DNA of 64,000 nt from Chamaea fasciata (Eukaryota; Chordata; Aves; Passeriformes; Sylviidae). This document shows, in pieces, positions 1 to 25,192 of this stretch; the first letter of the stretch is position 1, and each line of letters opens with the position of its first letter. The position numbers and the translations under genes were made by a program. The notes beneath the pieces were generated by a model that searched no databases, was not told the DNA's origin, and was given only the letters and a program-made list of their open reading frames with translations. The DNA lies in assembly GCA_029207755.1 (NCBI GenBank), contig JARCOQ010000002.1, forward strand, positions 2,542,001 through 2,606,000, written 5' to 3'.

Positions 1-12289
<12,289 letters not shown>

Positions 12290-12481
12290 TTCGGCCGGGT
12301 TCCCTTGCCCGGAGTGGCTGGCCAGGCGGGGCAGGAGCGGCGGTGCCGGAGGGACAAAGGGACGTGTCCTGTCCTTTCCTCCCTGCTCCGGACACCCTCA
12401 GCCCAGCCTGGGGCATCGCCAGCCCTGGGGACACTGCGGCGCACACCGGGACGGGCTGCAGCTCGGGCGGAGCAGCGTGCG

Positions 12482-12515
12482 GTGATGATGATGATGATGA
12501 GGAGGAGGAGGAGTG
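12482..12515. repeat. (GAT)n(GGA)n compound microsatellite
   Basis: About six GAT/ATG triplets are followed directly by about five GGA/GAG triplets, inside the GC-rich island. It reads as Asp/Glu or His/Ser runs in the chance frames that cross it. Confidence 0.9.
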
Positions 12516-12709
12516 TGGTGGCAGCATGAACCGCCTCGCTGTTCTCCTCCCAGCCCCCCGGCGTCCCCCTGCGGGAGGGTGACAGGCGTGGCGGGGAGCT
12601 GGGACAGCGTCCCGATGGCGGGGATGCTGGTGTCCCGCACCAGCGGGGAGCGGCGGGGCTCAGTCCGCGCAGCGCAGCCCGGCTGGCTCCGAGCGCAGCA
12701 TCCCCGCTT

Positions 12710-12766
12710 CCCGAGCCCCATCCCGCCTCCCGAGCCCCATCCCGCCTCCCGAGCCCCATCCCGCCT
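12710..12766. repeat. 19-bp minisatellite, three exact units
   Basis: The unit CCCGAGCCCCATCCCGCCT occurs three times in a row (12710-12728, 12729-12747, 12748-12766). It is followed by a degenerate continuation (CCCATCCCCGC). The copies are identical, which suggests recent expansion or homogenisation. Confidence 0.92.
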
Positions 12767-12863
12767 CCCATCCCCGCTCTGTGTCCCGGCAGGTGGCGAT
12801 GTCCCTGCGGCGGGGACCGGGATGCTATCCCGCACCTCCCACCTCCGATTTAGGCAGCTACTT

Positions 12864-12982
12864 TGGGTCCCTTGGGATAAAAACCATCTGGGTCCCTTGG
12901 GATAAAAACCATCTGGGTCCCTTGGGATGAGCCATCTGGGTCCCTCGGGATGAGCCATCTGGGTCCCTCGGGATGAGCCATC
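12864..12982. repeat. 23-25-bp minisatellite, five units
   Basis: Five tandem units begin TGGGTCCCT. The first two are 25 bp and end GGGATAAAAACCATC (12864-12888, 12889-12913). The next three are 23 bp and end GGGATGAGCCATC (12914-12936, 12937-12959, 12960-12982). The two variants are grouped rather than interspersed, and the last two units also share CTCGGGA in place of CTTGGGA. This order shows stepwise duplication with intermediate variants. Confidence 0.95.
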
Positions 12983-13933
12983 CAGCTGCAGCCCTCAGCC
13001 AGCAGCCGGTGTTGCGGTTCTCGGTGCCCTCGGTTTGGTGTTTGGAGCAGGAGGAGTCACAAAACTCGCGTGTTGTGCTCATATTCTGGTTTTAATCAGC
13101 GGCGGAGCTCAGTGAGGGCTGTGTGGGGCTGAGGGCTCTCTGCGCCGTGCGCAGGCACCACCTTATCTCATAATAAGGTGATGAAATCTCAGTTTTTGCT
13201 CGGTGACATCTGGCCGCTTCATCCGTGGGCTGGTTTCTTCTGCCTAACTGCGATTACTGGAACTTTATTTCCAGCTGTTGGGTTTCCAGAGGCCCCGGAG
13301 GGCAGCTGGGACACACAGAGTGATTTGGAGGACGTGTGGATGAGTGCTGTGGTTTGTGTGCTCTTGCAGTCGACAAGGAGGAGCAGTCAACACCATCCTT
13401 CCTCAAGAGCCTGACAATTGATTTTAGTTGGACTCCGGGGGGAAGAAAAAAAAATTGAATTGCTCCGTGTTGGTGTTTTTAAACAAAATAAAAGCCCAAC
13501 CCCAAAGTGAATCTCTTAAATCTAGAGGAAAGTTTCTGTTTGCAGTAGCCGAAACTTGGTTCCTAAATTGGATGTCTAGGTTTCTATGCTGCACTTTCTG
13601 AGTAGGAAGGTAGGAATTAGTATCCCGTATCAATTGTTTATCTTGGAATGTTGAAGGTAGATTTTGACCACTAATCCTTTAATTAGGGCCTGTTCAGACT
13701 TCACTGATATCAACAAAAGCATTACAGTGAATTAAGTTGGTGTAAGTTGATTCACCCACAAGTTAGGACTGATGGGAGAGGGTGATAGTGTTGGTTATGA
13801 GTCAGGCTGCAGAGTGGCGTAAGTCAGAACCTACTTTTCACTTGGAATCTTCATCAAAATGTTGTACTGAAATGGGTCTTATTTTCAGAGATGTAGATTA
13901 CCAGAGGCAAATTAAAGTGTTGTTTAGGAGAGT

Positions 13934-14345
13934 TGCCAGGAGGCCATTTACTCCATCCAGTCTCCTGCTCCGTGCAGGAATACTGCAAAGGTTCTATCAG
14001 GGCAGCAGCTTTGGTTTTGGACGGTGGAGTCTGAGGTTGGAGATATACCAGCCCCTCCAGGCAGCCTGTTTCAGTGCTGCTAGTGGGTAGAATTCTGCCA
14101 GATACCTAACCTGAATTTCTCAAGATGCATTCTCAAGGCTGTTTTCTCTTCTGACACCATCTGCTGTTACTGAGGAGAGTTTAACTCCCTTTCAAGTTGT
14201 TGCAGTCTGTAATGAGATCATTCCTTAGCTCTTTTCTTTTTACAAGACTGAACAATCCCTGTGTCTTTGCAACTTCTCTGTCTTCTAACTTGGTATTGAA
14301 CAATCCTATTAGGTGTGATGCCATACTCACTGCTATCCTGGCTTC
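13934..14345 (-). mobile_element. Decayed CR1 LINE 3' fragment, antisense
   Basis: Read on the + strand, the sequence follows the complement of the CR1 3' region in order. It has a CTCCATCCAGTCTCCTGCTC block, then a CCTCCAGGCAGCCTGTTTCAG block, then CCTAACCTGAATTTCTC. Further on come a segment resembling the CAATGAGRTC...CCTTAGC region and an ACTGAACAATCCC block. The element is therefore on the minus strand. It has many substitutions and is an old insertion. CR1 is the dominant non-LTR retroposon of birds, and its copies are usually 5'-truncated 3' ends like this one. The boundaries are approximate and the subfamily cannot be told by eye. Confidence 0.75.
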
Positions 14346-17300
14346 CTTAATGGGGAGGTTTATATGGAAAACCTCTAGTAGGATGGTGGAAAAATATCCA
14401 AGAGTGGGATGAAGTAAGGACGTAGGTGCTTTATCTGTGTAACTGATCGAGTGTTTCAGTCTAGAAACACCTCACAGCAACACTGCAGTTTAGTTTACAT
14501 TCCTTTGACAACCCGGGGATTTAACAAGTATAAGCTAAATGGGTTCTGGAGGGATTTCTTGAAAAGAAAGATAACAGCGCAGTGTGGCTTATTTCTTCAC
14601 AGCTCCTAAAAATGAGAAGTCTGGCCTTAAACTCACTTGTGATCGAAAAGCTCTTATAATAGGAGACATGTTTCTCTAAAATCTGAATGTTTTCAAGACC
14701 TTTTCCAGTCTTAATAGCTCTTTCCATGATAGTAAAAAAAGATTGCATTTTCTGCTCAGAGGGCAGATTTTGTCTGTTTAGGATTCAGGAACAGAAGTGC
14801 TTTTTGGAAATTGAGTGTTTTGGGGTTTCTTTGTTTGGGTTGGGGTGGGTTTGTTTGTTTGGATTTTTGTTTGTAGGGGTTTTCTTGGTTAAAAAAACCC
14901 AAATGTTTTCTGTGGGTAAACAGGATACAGAAATAAAAAGGAGCTGAGGAAATAATGGCAGCTGAACTGAAGGTGAGAGCTCTGGGTATAGTGGCATTAA
15001 ACATTCAGGTCTGCCTGGAGAGATGTCAGGTGTGAGGGTGAGTGAAGAATCAAAGAGCAGAGTGAAATCTCCAGAAAGCAACCTGGATTTAAATTGCTTA
15101 TGGAGCTGTTTCTGCTGCCTTCCATCTGGAAGGCAAGGAGCTTCTTTCCCATGTGACAGTGGGGAATAAAGATGCCACAGCAACCTTCATGTTCCAGAGA
15201 AAAGACAGGACTCTGGCTTTTTTGAGAGGGAGAGAGCTTGGGTTAACTCCTGGTTTCCCTGAGACTCTGACTTCATATTTCAGAGATTGATTCAGTGACA
15301 TTTGTGCCTGTCACCTGTTCAAAACTCTGCCTTTGTGCACCTCTGTAAACACTCACTCGGAGCCCAAACAACCAGGATTCTCACTTTTCTGCTTCTCACC
15401 GGAATTAAAATCCCAACCAGACCTTCGTAAGTTAATTTTCTTCCTGACTGTGTAGTTTGATACATGGTGTGCAGTGCATTCCATCAGACTTATGGGATGT
15501 GTAACCTGGCAAAGCCAGCCCTGCTACTGGAACTTGGGCGTTTATGTTCCCTGATATCCTTGTGTTGTTACCTGTTTGACTTTCACTAATATTTCTGTGA
15601 CACTTTATTAATAAACATAATGTATCCGTGATGGTAATTTAATTTTACTTTGAAACCTGGTAATAAATGTTTGAACTGCAGAGCATTTTCTGTGGAAGTG
15701 TTTTAGCCTGAAGAAATGTTTAGAGGAGAAGCTGAGCTGCTGCTTCTGCTGATGGCACCGTAATTCAGCGGTGTGTATTCAGAAGTAAATGGTTTTCAGA
15801 TTAGAACATCCTCTTACAATGAAAACATCCAGAGGGTGAATGTTAATCAGATCTTGTAGGAAAGTGCTGTGTGGATGAAGGACAGGCTGAGCTGGTGAGG
15901 TAATGCACCAAGTAAATGTGCAGCCCAGGTGGAAACTTTCCCTTGACCACGGGGTTGATTTGCCAGAACCGCAGCAGCCCTGAATTGTTACCACTGTAGA
16001 CTGGGAACTAACTGGAGTATCTAAAGAATACTAAAAGCAGGTGTTGGTTTTGAAGCGCAGAGAGTGGGGTGGGATGGACAGATCTGGGAACGAACCCCTT
16101 ACTGAACATCAGCACTGTCGCATTTTTAATTTAAATAGTGTTTTAACAGAAAGTTGCGCGGTGTCTGTCTTGTGCTGCAGCAAAGAGGGTGCATTGTGAG
16201 CTACGCCTCTGACTTCCTGAGGAGTTTGGGATTTTTTGTATTAAAGTATTGATAAAGAAAATGGAGGCAGAAACTCAGAGAATGGAAAACATTTTGAAGA
16301 TACTAAATGCTGAATGTTGGTGTTCTTAAGGTTTTAGGAAAACTGACGTATCTTGCAGGCTACATTTTGCAAATTCAGTTGTTGCATGTGACTGCACTAT
16401 TGCAATGTCTTGATTTAGAAGGTGGAGGGCAGCATTAAACCCATAGAGCTAATTTGCTGGGGTACACCACTGTTAATAGAGACACAAAGTGAAAGGTCTG
16501 CGATCTGCGTTGTATAGACTGAAATGTGATGACTTTGAAGTCAGACCAAAGAAAACACAAAGAAGTTTTACTTGACTCAGAGTTGTGTTTTAATCTGAAG
16601 AATGGCAGCTTTCTCTATAGAAGTGTAAAAGTGCAATATAATCTGTTATTAAGTGCATAATTTGCATTAAATATGTAATTGTTTGTGTTTATGTCCTTTG
16701 AAAAATACAGAGGATTCAACAGTGGAGCAAAGAAGTGTCTGAACTGAAGGTTCATGGATTCTTGTAGTGCAGAAATCTTGCAGGGTTGTATCTGCCACCC
16801 TGTTTTGTATTTAACATAACATGTATATTTAATTGCCTCTGACATGTTTGGAAGTGGACTTTTTTTAAACCATATGCCTTGTAACTGGTGCATGGTAGAG
16901 GTATTTACAAACACTGGCCAAATATGATGTAGGTTTGTTTAACCTGCTTCCCTCTCTGAGTTCAAGGCAGTGCTGTGACCAAATGTAAACAGGTTTCCTC
17001 ATGGCCACTCGCAGTGTGTTGTATTTAGGAATCAAGTCCATTTAGTAACTTATGGCAGGGTTTTGTTTTGCTTTGTCTATGCCTTGTTCATATTCAAACT
17101 GGAATTGTGCTGAATTTCCATTGTAACTAAGGGTAAAATACGACTTCATGTAGGTAATGCTCCTGCACTGAACATATCAGAGACAAGCTAATGGAAAGGT
17201 TTTGTGTTTTGGGTTTGTTTTTTTTTCCTTCCTCTGGCATCCTAAATGTGAGTAATATTTTGTAAATACATGAACCAGAATGAGTATAAATTATATTTTG

Positions 17301-20300
17301 GCATCACGTTCTGTGCCAGACATTGTGGAACAAAGTCACGTCTGGAAAGGACAGAGGTGGAGTGAGTGTCTGAAGAGGAATCATTGGTTCAGTGTGACTG
17401 CAAATGCCTTTGTTGTGAAGAGAAAATGAATGCAGAATTGTAATAAGTAACCACTGATGGCTGGTGTGAGCAATGGATATGGGATTCTGGGCAACTGGAA
17501 AGGTTAGGGAATGGCTAATGGCATTATTAAAATGAAAATAAAGTATGCATGCCAAAAGGTCAAAATAAATAATGAAGACCTATTGTATTATCTGAGAAAG
17601 AATGGGCAAATAAAAAGAAGAAAAAGTGAAGAATCTTAGAAGTAACCCAGAATAATTTGATTAATGTGGAGTTTGCATAAAACCAAAATTAGGTTAAAAA
17701 CATTGTTTCAGTGTCCACAAATCTCTAAAAATTTGTAAACAAAGAATAATGTAAGAAAGATGGCGTTGGGATAACTGACAGAGAATAGTTTAGAATTACA
17801 TTTTTTGGTGCCACTTGACATTTTGTTCACTGAAATGAACAGGGATATAGGGGAAAACAGGGGATCACCATATAATAGTTATTAAAATGGAGCAAAGAAG
17901 ATGGAACTGAGGAAGAGACCAAGAGGAAATTCAGGAAGAAGGGGAAGAAAAGAAAAATGAAAGATTCAATCTTTAAAATACAAAGTCATGCATGAACAAG
18001 CTGCAAACTGAGAAAGAAACAGGCATGGTTTCTAGGTTAATTTTTTCCCTCTTGTTTATTAAAACAAGAAGTGAATCCATTTTTGCTTCATGCTCTGGGG
18101 TCTGTAGGGTAGCATGGTCCGTTCTCTCCTGAGGGCTGTGTGTTTCTGAAGCAGTGACTCCTTCCATTGCAGCATTTCCCCCTATTTTCTTTTCTTTTCA
18201 GGTCTTTTTTTCCATGGTTCAGCAGATACCTTAATGGGTAAAATAAACACAGAGTCCTGGTCAAAGATATTACAGTATAAAGCAAAATTCTAATAATTCT
18301 TTGCCTACAATTTTAGGGACAGAGTGGAAGTTCTCTCTGGCCTTTTTTTTTTTTATATGAGGGTCACACAAATGCAAGTATCTTTATAGCCATACACACA
18401 CTCACTCTTGCCCGATAAAGAAGTTGAAAAACAAAAAGCTCTACAAATTTATATACATTTAATACTGTATGCAGCCTTTGCTGTGCATAAATCATATTTC
18501 ATAGCCTTACAGTAGATACTTATTATCTGTGAGTTGCATTAGGTCCTGACAGTTCAAGGTTTTTTATCAGTCCTGCTGTACAAATCTTGTCTTCTCTTCA
18601 TGCAAACAAGTTGGGTTTTTTTTTAGTGTTTGCATGACAATTTCAAAAGGCTCATCCAAAAGAAATTTATATTTATTAAACTAGAGCTTCTGCTGCTGGT
18701 GGATCAGAGCAGCCAAATGCAGTGTATGTAAACTGAGAGAAACACTTGGGGAAATCAGATTTTTATTTTTTTGGAAGTTAAAGAAACCCCAACCACCCAC
18801 AAATCAAAGAAGCCTTCCCAGTCCCAAAGAAAGCAGCCAGTATGAAAAGAATTCAGTTTGATTCAAATGAAGGCTGTAGACCAGATCATTGTATTGATAT
18901 CAAGTTCTTTTGTGATTGATGGTACTAGAGTGAATAAGAAATGAATTTGATAGTCATTGATTTTGTACTGCAGTGTATTGACAACGTGCAATGTGATATC
19001 TGCCTTACAGAACTTGAGTACTTTCTTATTGCTCTTAAAGGTTATTCTGTATTTCTCTACTTCCTACCTTTTTAATAATATGAAGAAATGAACATTCCAA
19101 CCTTTCTGTTTTGAGCAACTCGTTTGATTTCACTGGCATGGAGTGGTTTGGCCTGGAGCACTTCCCTCCTTTTGAGAAGTTAAGTCTTCATTAAGTCTCT
19201 TGCTTCTGAAGTTTTCATAATAAAATAAGATTTAATGGATGGCTACGTGTGCAAAGGTTTTAATGGGGATGCAGAGTTAAAGTCTAGGGGATAATTTCTT
19301 CTACCTTCAACCACTTTATTTTTTCCTATGTCTTCTTTAAACTCTATTGCCTTTATTCCACAACTCTGAATAGTTTCAGATGGTTTGAGAAGTCATCAAA
19401 CCACATGAATACAATTTATTGTTTAAACTTTGGAACTTGGAAAGCATTTGGACATTATAACTGAGGGCAATCTCAGTTTTTGATGATATTAGCTCTGGCT
19501 TTTTGTACTTGTAGGCATAGGAGATTTAAGAGGGTATTGGACCTACAGTTGCAGAAGACTTTTGTGTAGGGTATGTCATTAGACCTCTCCAAAGGTCTGT
19601 CAGAAGGGTAACTTCCAGTAAAAAAAATCCACATGTTTAAGGTTTTGTGGCAAATTGGGATCATTAGCCTGCTTTGCATAAGAGTGTGCCATAGAATTTG
19701 TGTAGAGTGGAGTACTGGGACTGGTGGAAGCTGTGAAACATGAAAAATAAAAAGTCAAAAGGCACCACACTACCTGAGCGGCTGGAATTGACCCAAGCCA
19801 GAGTTTCAGTTTAGCAAATGCAATTGTTTGAGTTTGGTGGAATAATCTGAGGAAAGAGCTGGAAAAAGGAGCAAAAATCAAACATTTCAGTCAGTGAGCT
19901 GGATTATTTTAGAAAGAGCTGCATTTTATCATGGAGGATTACTGTGCTTTTAAAAATGTTATTCTGTAACACCTCAACAAAACCCAATTTAAGTTTCATT
20001 CTTATTTGTGGCATAGGATCTATGGGCCATGTGCATGATGTGTTTATGGCTGATATATTTATCAGCTGTAACAATGTCACATCACATTTTTGAGTTTTAG
20101 CATTTTAATTAAACATATTTGACTCGAATTGCTTATGCACCTCCTTTAATGATCAAGTAATGTATATCATAAATCAGAGGAAATCAGACAAAGAATCATC
20201 TTTGGTGTTAGGTCTTTTATGACTTAGAGGTTGAGAGTAAAATAATTTTATTCTGTTTTTAAATTTGCATGACCCAGATGTTACTTCTGTGTCAAGAACA

Positions 20301-21905
20301 AGAGTGAGCCTCCCTAGAATATTTTTGTCAGAACAAAATAGTTAACGTCGTATTTCAATCATTTCCAGAGCTGGGAAAGTTCGTATCATTTGAAAAATTT
20401 ATGGGCAATATATTACAGGGGAGGACTGCAGCCTGATAAGAGAGCACAGGATATTAAAAGAGATTATACATCCCAAAAAAAAAAAAAACAACCCAGGAGA
20501 GATTTACTGTACTCAGGAACTGCAGTGTGGATGGGGGAAAATGAGAATGGAAAATTAGCTCGCAGATTTAAAAAAAAACAAAAAAACAACCCAAACAGCT
20601 GAAGGTCAAACAGTGACAAATTTTGCATTTGAGTGGGGCTTTGTCCTTTGCCCGGATTCTCCTGCCCTGTGCTTCCTGCTCAGGATAAACTCCCTCTGGA
20701 GCTGCCTTGGTCTGGGCCATGGCTGGTGGAGGCGGCAGAGCCATGCAGAACTGGAATGCGATTTCCACCCTTTCCTAGAGAAGAGGATCACAGTCTGCTG
20801 TCCTGCTATGAAATAAAACACCCGGGTGCTTGTTTCTTTCTTTTCACCCCGAGTTGTGAGTGTTTGGCCGTGTGTAATCCACACCGAAGCTCACAGCCTC
20901 TCTGAATTTGTTCCACTTTGTCGCGAATACCTGATACTTCATTGTCCTGTGGTTCTTAGCCTCCTCCTGCAACTGCAGGGAATAGGATTTTATCTTTTTT
21001 TTTTTCCTCTAGATGCTGTTTTGCTCAAAGCAGATGTTTTATGGCAAGTAGTTTGAGGGTGTAACATGGAAGAGACGTGAAATAAGGCTGCTTGAGTCTG
21101 GAAAAAAAAAATATAGAGGCCTGTGGAAGAAAAATAATGCAAGAGCATCACTGCAGGTGTAGTTGGAAAAATTTATTTTGATGAAATTTGCTGAGAGAAA
21201 TTTATCCAAGATGACTGATGTTATAGTGCAGTTTGTGGTATAATTCATTATATTAATTTGTTTTGTGGTAAGATTTCATTAGTTTCTAAGCAATACCTGG
21301 ATGTTGTTTACCTCTCAGTTTAAGTTGTTGTGAAAACTTCGCTCATAACAAAGCTTTTGAGTTGTTGATAATAAAAATACTTCTGCTTTGAGGAGCATTG
21401 AGCAGTACATACCTCACGTAGGAGGCGGGTGTGATGGGCAGAAAAGAGCTGAAAGATGAGTCTGTGCTTTGTTTTCTCCTTGTGGAAGACAGAAGTGGAA
21501 GAAGTCACTTGAATTCCAGAACTTATTTTGCCGTGGTTGTATTAATTCAGTCCTGAAGGATCTGGAGATACCTATTCCACAAATTGCAAAGCACTTTCTT
21601 ACTCTTTATGACAAACACAAGCAGATGGGTAAATAACAAACCTCAGTGGTAGAAGGTCCGTAACAGTGAAGTGACCACAAAGAAGTTGGACACAGGATTG
21701 GGATGAGGCTTTGCTGTCATTTTTCCTTCTCCTGTTTAGGAAACATAGTGAACACCAATTTAGGACGTGTTAGCTTCCTTTGTCTTCTGCCAGAAGTCTG
21801 GTGCTGATGCAGAACTGTGTGTGTCAGTTTTAGAGTGTGTAATTCATTAATATTTTAAGAACACCTGATTTTAATAGCAGAGCTATTTTGCGACTAAGGT
21901 TTTAC

Positions 21906-21934
21906 CAAGCTATCAAGTCAAGATAGCTTGACTT
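21906..21934. repeat. Inverted repeat with two mutually exclusive hairpins
   Basis: The arms CAAGCTATC (21906-21914) and GATAGCTTG (21922-21930) are exact reverse complements around a 7-nt loop. The overlapping arms AAGTCAAG (21915-21922) and CTTGACTT (21927-21934) are also exact reverse complements, around 4 nt. The two foldings share sequence and exclude each other. No gene context suggests a role. Confidence 0.8.
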
Positions 21935-22329
21935 CATCTTCTCCTGTGTGTGTTTTCTTTTTAATAACATCTTACAGTTTAACTTCACTTTTTTTTAAAA
22001 AATCTCTGCTCTGATATTTTTTGTTGTCTGGATTAAGGAAAGTCACAAAAGATCACATAAACATATCCCAAAGGGTTCAGAACTTGTCTGGTCTGGTTCC
22101 TTCATGTCTTGCCCTGTTTGCTGAACCGTGGAATATTTTTGTCCCTGAGAGGGCTGATGTTTGGGTGCCTGAATGGAGGAATTTGTAGATGGTTTTTCAT
22201 GAGTAAGCAGGACTTGTAATTTTTCATTAATGTCTCTGGCTACTGTTACACATTTTCTGTTGTCTCAAAATGCAGTGTGTGCTGTTCCCAAACTGGAGAG
22301 TGCTTAGGAATTATCAGTGGTACATACCC

Positions 22330-22428
22330 TTTTTTTTTTTTTTTTTTTTTTTCCTATGAGATACATGTATCTTCCACTGGAAATATTCAGGGTGGGTTTT
22401 CCCTTTTTTTTTTTTTTTTTTTTTTTTT
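22330..22428. repeat. Two long poly(T) tracts around a 14-bp palindrome
   Basis: A 23-T run (22330-22352) and a 25-T run (22404-22428) are separated by 51 bp. That spacer contains the perfect palindrome AGATACATGTATCT (22359-22372). On the opposite strand the tracts read as oligo-lysine, which explains the low-complexity frame there. Confidence 0.9.
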
Positions 22429-23129
22429 CTCCCAGCTTTTTCTATTTTAAACCTGTAATTTGAATAGTTAAAGCAGCACAAGAACATAGGAGGTACATTC
22501 ATTACAGTGAATGGAATAAGGCTCTGGTCCTGCAAAAGCATTTACATTGTGGATCCCATTGGAATTAATGAGTTTGCTATCTGTAAAATTACACAGACGC
22601 TTCTGAATTTGGGGGAGCAAGTGTTTTTTATCAATTTCTTCTGGTTGTTAGAAGAAGAAATCTTTTTCTTTTTTGTCTTTTCTGTCAGAAAAGTCGGTGC
22701 TGTGAAAGTTCTCTTCTTGCCTTAAGAAGGAGTCAGAACTGTAATAGGGAAAGTTTTAGGGACTGAAACAGCTTTAGTTTTAGAGCATCAGGATTTACTT
22801 TGAGGTTGAGGAATTGTGCTTTTCTAAGAACCTTTTCCAGCAGTGTCTTAAAGTGAGGTTGCTGACCTTGTCTCTGAAGTTTTTCCTGTTAGCAAACTTC
22901 TTGTCAGGCTGTGAAATACAAAGGCATTGTTAAAAAAGAGGGAACCTTGTTGACATTTTATTGGGAATTTTTAAAGCATCAGAAAACTTTTAATAGGTAG
23001 GTTAAATGTGGGCATTGTATTAGGGAAAAAAAAAAGAGTAATCTTGAACTAATTTGAAGTCCACAATTAGTTGGGATCACAGGTGGCAAGAAGAAGTTTT
23101 AATGATAGCCTGGCCCAGGCCTTGAGGTA

Positions 23130-23143
23130 AATTATGCATAATT
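23130..23143. other. Palindromic POU/octamer-like motif
   Basis: AATTATGCATAATT is a perfect 14-bp palindrome with an ATGCAT core, followed by ATTATTCATAA. Such AT-rich palindromes resemble dimeric POU-domain sites. Binding is inference only. Confidence 0.4.
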
Positions 23144-25174
23144 ATTCATAACTGCTATTTTTGGCTTGCTTGCATTTGTCCTAGACCTCTGCCTGAGGAA
23201 ACAATTTGAAATAATTAGTGTGCTAGTGCACTGACAATGATGAATGAATCAAATGCATCTGGTGCCAAACACAGATCTTGATAAGAAGCAGATAACTCTG
23301 GCAACTGTGGATTTTTTGTTTTTAGATTTCTGAGACTGGGAGCAGTTTGTTCTTGTTGGTTTTTTCTAATTTTGAAGACTGACATGTTCAACACAGTAAA
23401 ATTACCACTCGCCGGGCCGTGATCAAAGCGCCGCCGGGAATTCCAGCACTGCGAACACGAAACAGGTCTGCACGCTGTGTGTGCAGCCATTCAGGGCTCA
23501 CAAAATGAAAGGGGGTATTAAGGTGGGACGTTTTGAAAACTCAGGTCAGCAGAGCCAAAAGTTAATGTTAAACCAGCCCAGATGCATTGCTTATCTTACA
23601 CAGGTTGCAAGGCACGTTTTACGTCGATATTCAGCAGCGTAAATACAGCTGTGGGTCATTTTTGGAGCAAAGCTAAAGCAGAAACAGAAGGATTGTGTTC
23701 AGATTCCTGCATTGCAGCTTAGTCAATGCTTCTGAAGTCCTCAGAGGTGTTTTCTTTCTCTGGCTTGAATGCTCATTTCTATCTGTGTAATTCACTTTAT
23801 ATGGGTTTGGGTTTAGGTGTAGGTGGACGTGAGGCTCTATTGAAATTAGATGTGCTCAGTGAAGAGGGGACAAGTTAATTTTAATTAATGTGCCCTTATC
23901 TTCTGGGCTTCTACACACTTTTATCTTGTGGGACCTAGCGAACCAATGTTGAGTAGTTTTGAATTTGTTCCTAATAACGTGATTAAAACAGGGCACAAAG
24001 CAGTGCTCAGGTCAGCGACTCTGAGCTGTGAGCAGCAGTCTCTCAATCCAGACATTATTCGGCTTCTACTCACAACCTTGAAATTAGAACATCGCGAGTA
24101 AAGTTCTGCAACAAATGTGGCTCTAAAGAAAGGTTTTTCAGACTGTAATGCAAGGTATAAATTTAGTGGGAGAGCTGACAGCCTGAGAGTTGATCTGTTT
24201 ATTCACTTTTGCATGTGCTTCAGGTAAAATTGTTACGACGAGGATTTAAATTTCTGAGCTTGTCGACTGCTGCTGCACGTGTTGTGTTTTAAAGGAGTTG
24301 CTCGGTGACAGGCATTTTATGGCTTTGATTTGACCTTAAACTCTGTGCAAACTTCAGTAGAATGCATATAATAAGTTTTCCAACTTCTAGCTAGTCTTTA
24401 ACCTTCTGCTTCTATATGTAATTAATGTTTTTCTAGTCATTTTTCCAATGCCAATCCTAATATTGCACCAGAAACTTACACCTCTTTGGGCAGCGAACTC
24501 TGATATGTTGAGGATGCCTTGGCAGAATATGGATCTAGAGGAGTTTTTAGCCTATCCAAGCAAAATCTCTGTTCCTAAGACAAGTTCTGGTGTGATCAGA
24601 TATTTTTTCTTGTAAGCATCTCTCAGGGCTGTGTCCAAATTGCCTAAAAAGTTTTTTGTTTGTTTGTTGTTTCATCTCAGTGGTCTCTGGATTTTCTGCT
24701 TGGTATTCTTGTGGGAGGAGGCTGGGGAAAGAAAACATGGGGAATAACTGTATGTTCAGAGCCTTTAGTCCAGAAACTTTAAAAAAAAAAAGTAAATTCA
24801 AGTATTAAATGCTGACTCACTGCCTATGCACCTTGCAGGTTGCTCACTCAGGCAAAATATTTAACTAGCATGGGTTATTTTCATCTTAAGTGCCAAAGAT
24901 GCCAGAAGTAAAATGCAAAATGAATGAACAAATGCCTGAGCAAGTCACAGTCTCTTGAACTGCTGTCACAGTCAGACTGCTCAGAGCTTCTCTTGTTGTC
25001 TTCTTCATTCTGGATTCTGCCTTTTCCCAGGACTGCTGAGCTCCTGCAGCTGCCCCAGGTGTTCTCTCTGCAGAACAGGTGTCCCAAGAGAGATCTAAGA
25101 GGATGCTGCATTCCACTCTACAGAATCATGGGGACCTTTGACCTGTGGCCAGAATCTGGAGTACAATTTTAAAA

Positions 25175-25192
25175 CTCTCTCTCTCTCTCTCC
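25175..25192. repeat. (CT)n microsatellite
   Basis: About nine CT dinucleotides end in CTCCAG. The tract is uninterrupted. Confidence 0.9.

Larger units (their letters stand above)
12290..13082. other. GC-rich, CpG-containing island inside intron 2
   Basis: About 790 bp of markedly GC-rich sequence with many CpG dinucleotides sits abruptly in AT-rich intron. It holds three separate tandem repeats: GAT/GGA triplets, a 19-bp repeat and a 23-25-bp repeat. Overlapping long frames on both strands (up to about 186 codons) translate to Pro/Ser/Arg/Gly-rich low-complexity sequence. That is expected where stop codons are rare in GC-rich DNA, so I do not call a protein. It could be a CpG island with an internal promoter or enhancer, or simply a GC-rich minisatellite patch of the kind frequent in bird genomes. 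No TATA box or splice structure decides between these. Confidence 0.7.
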
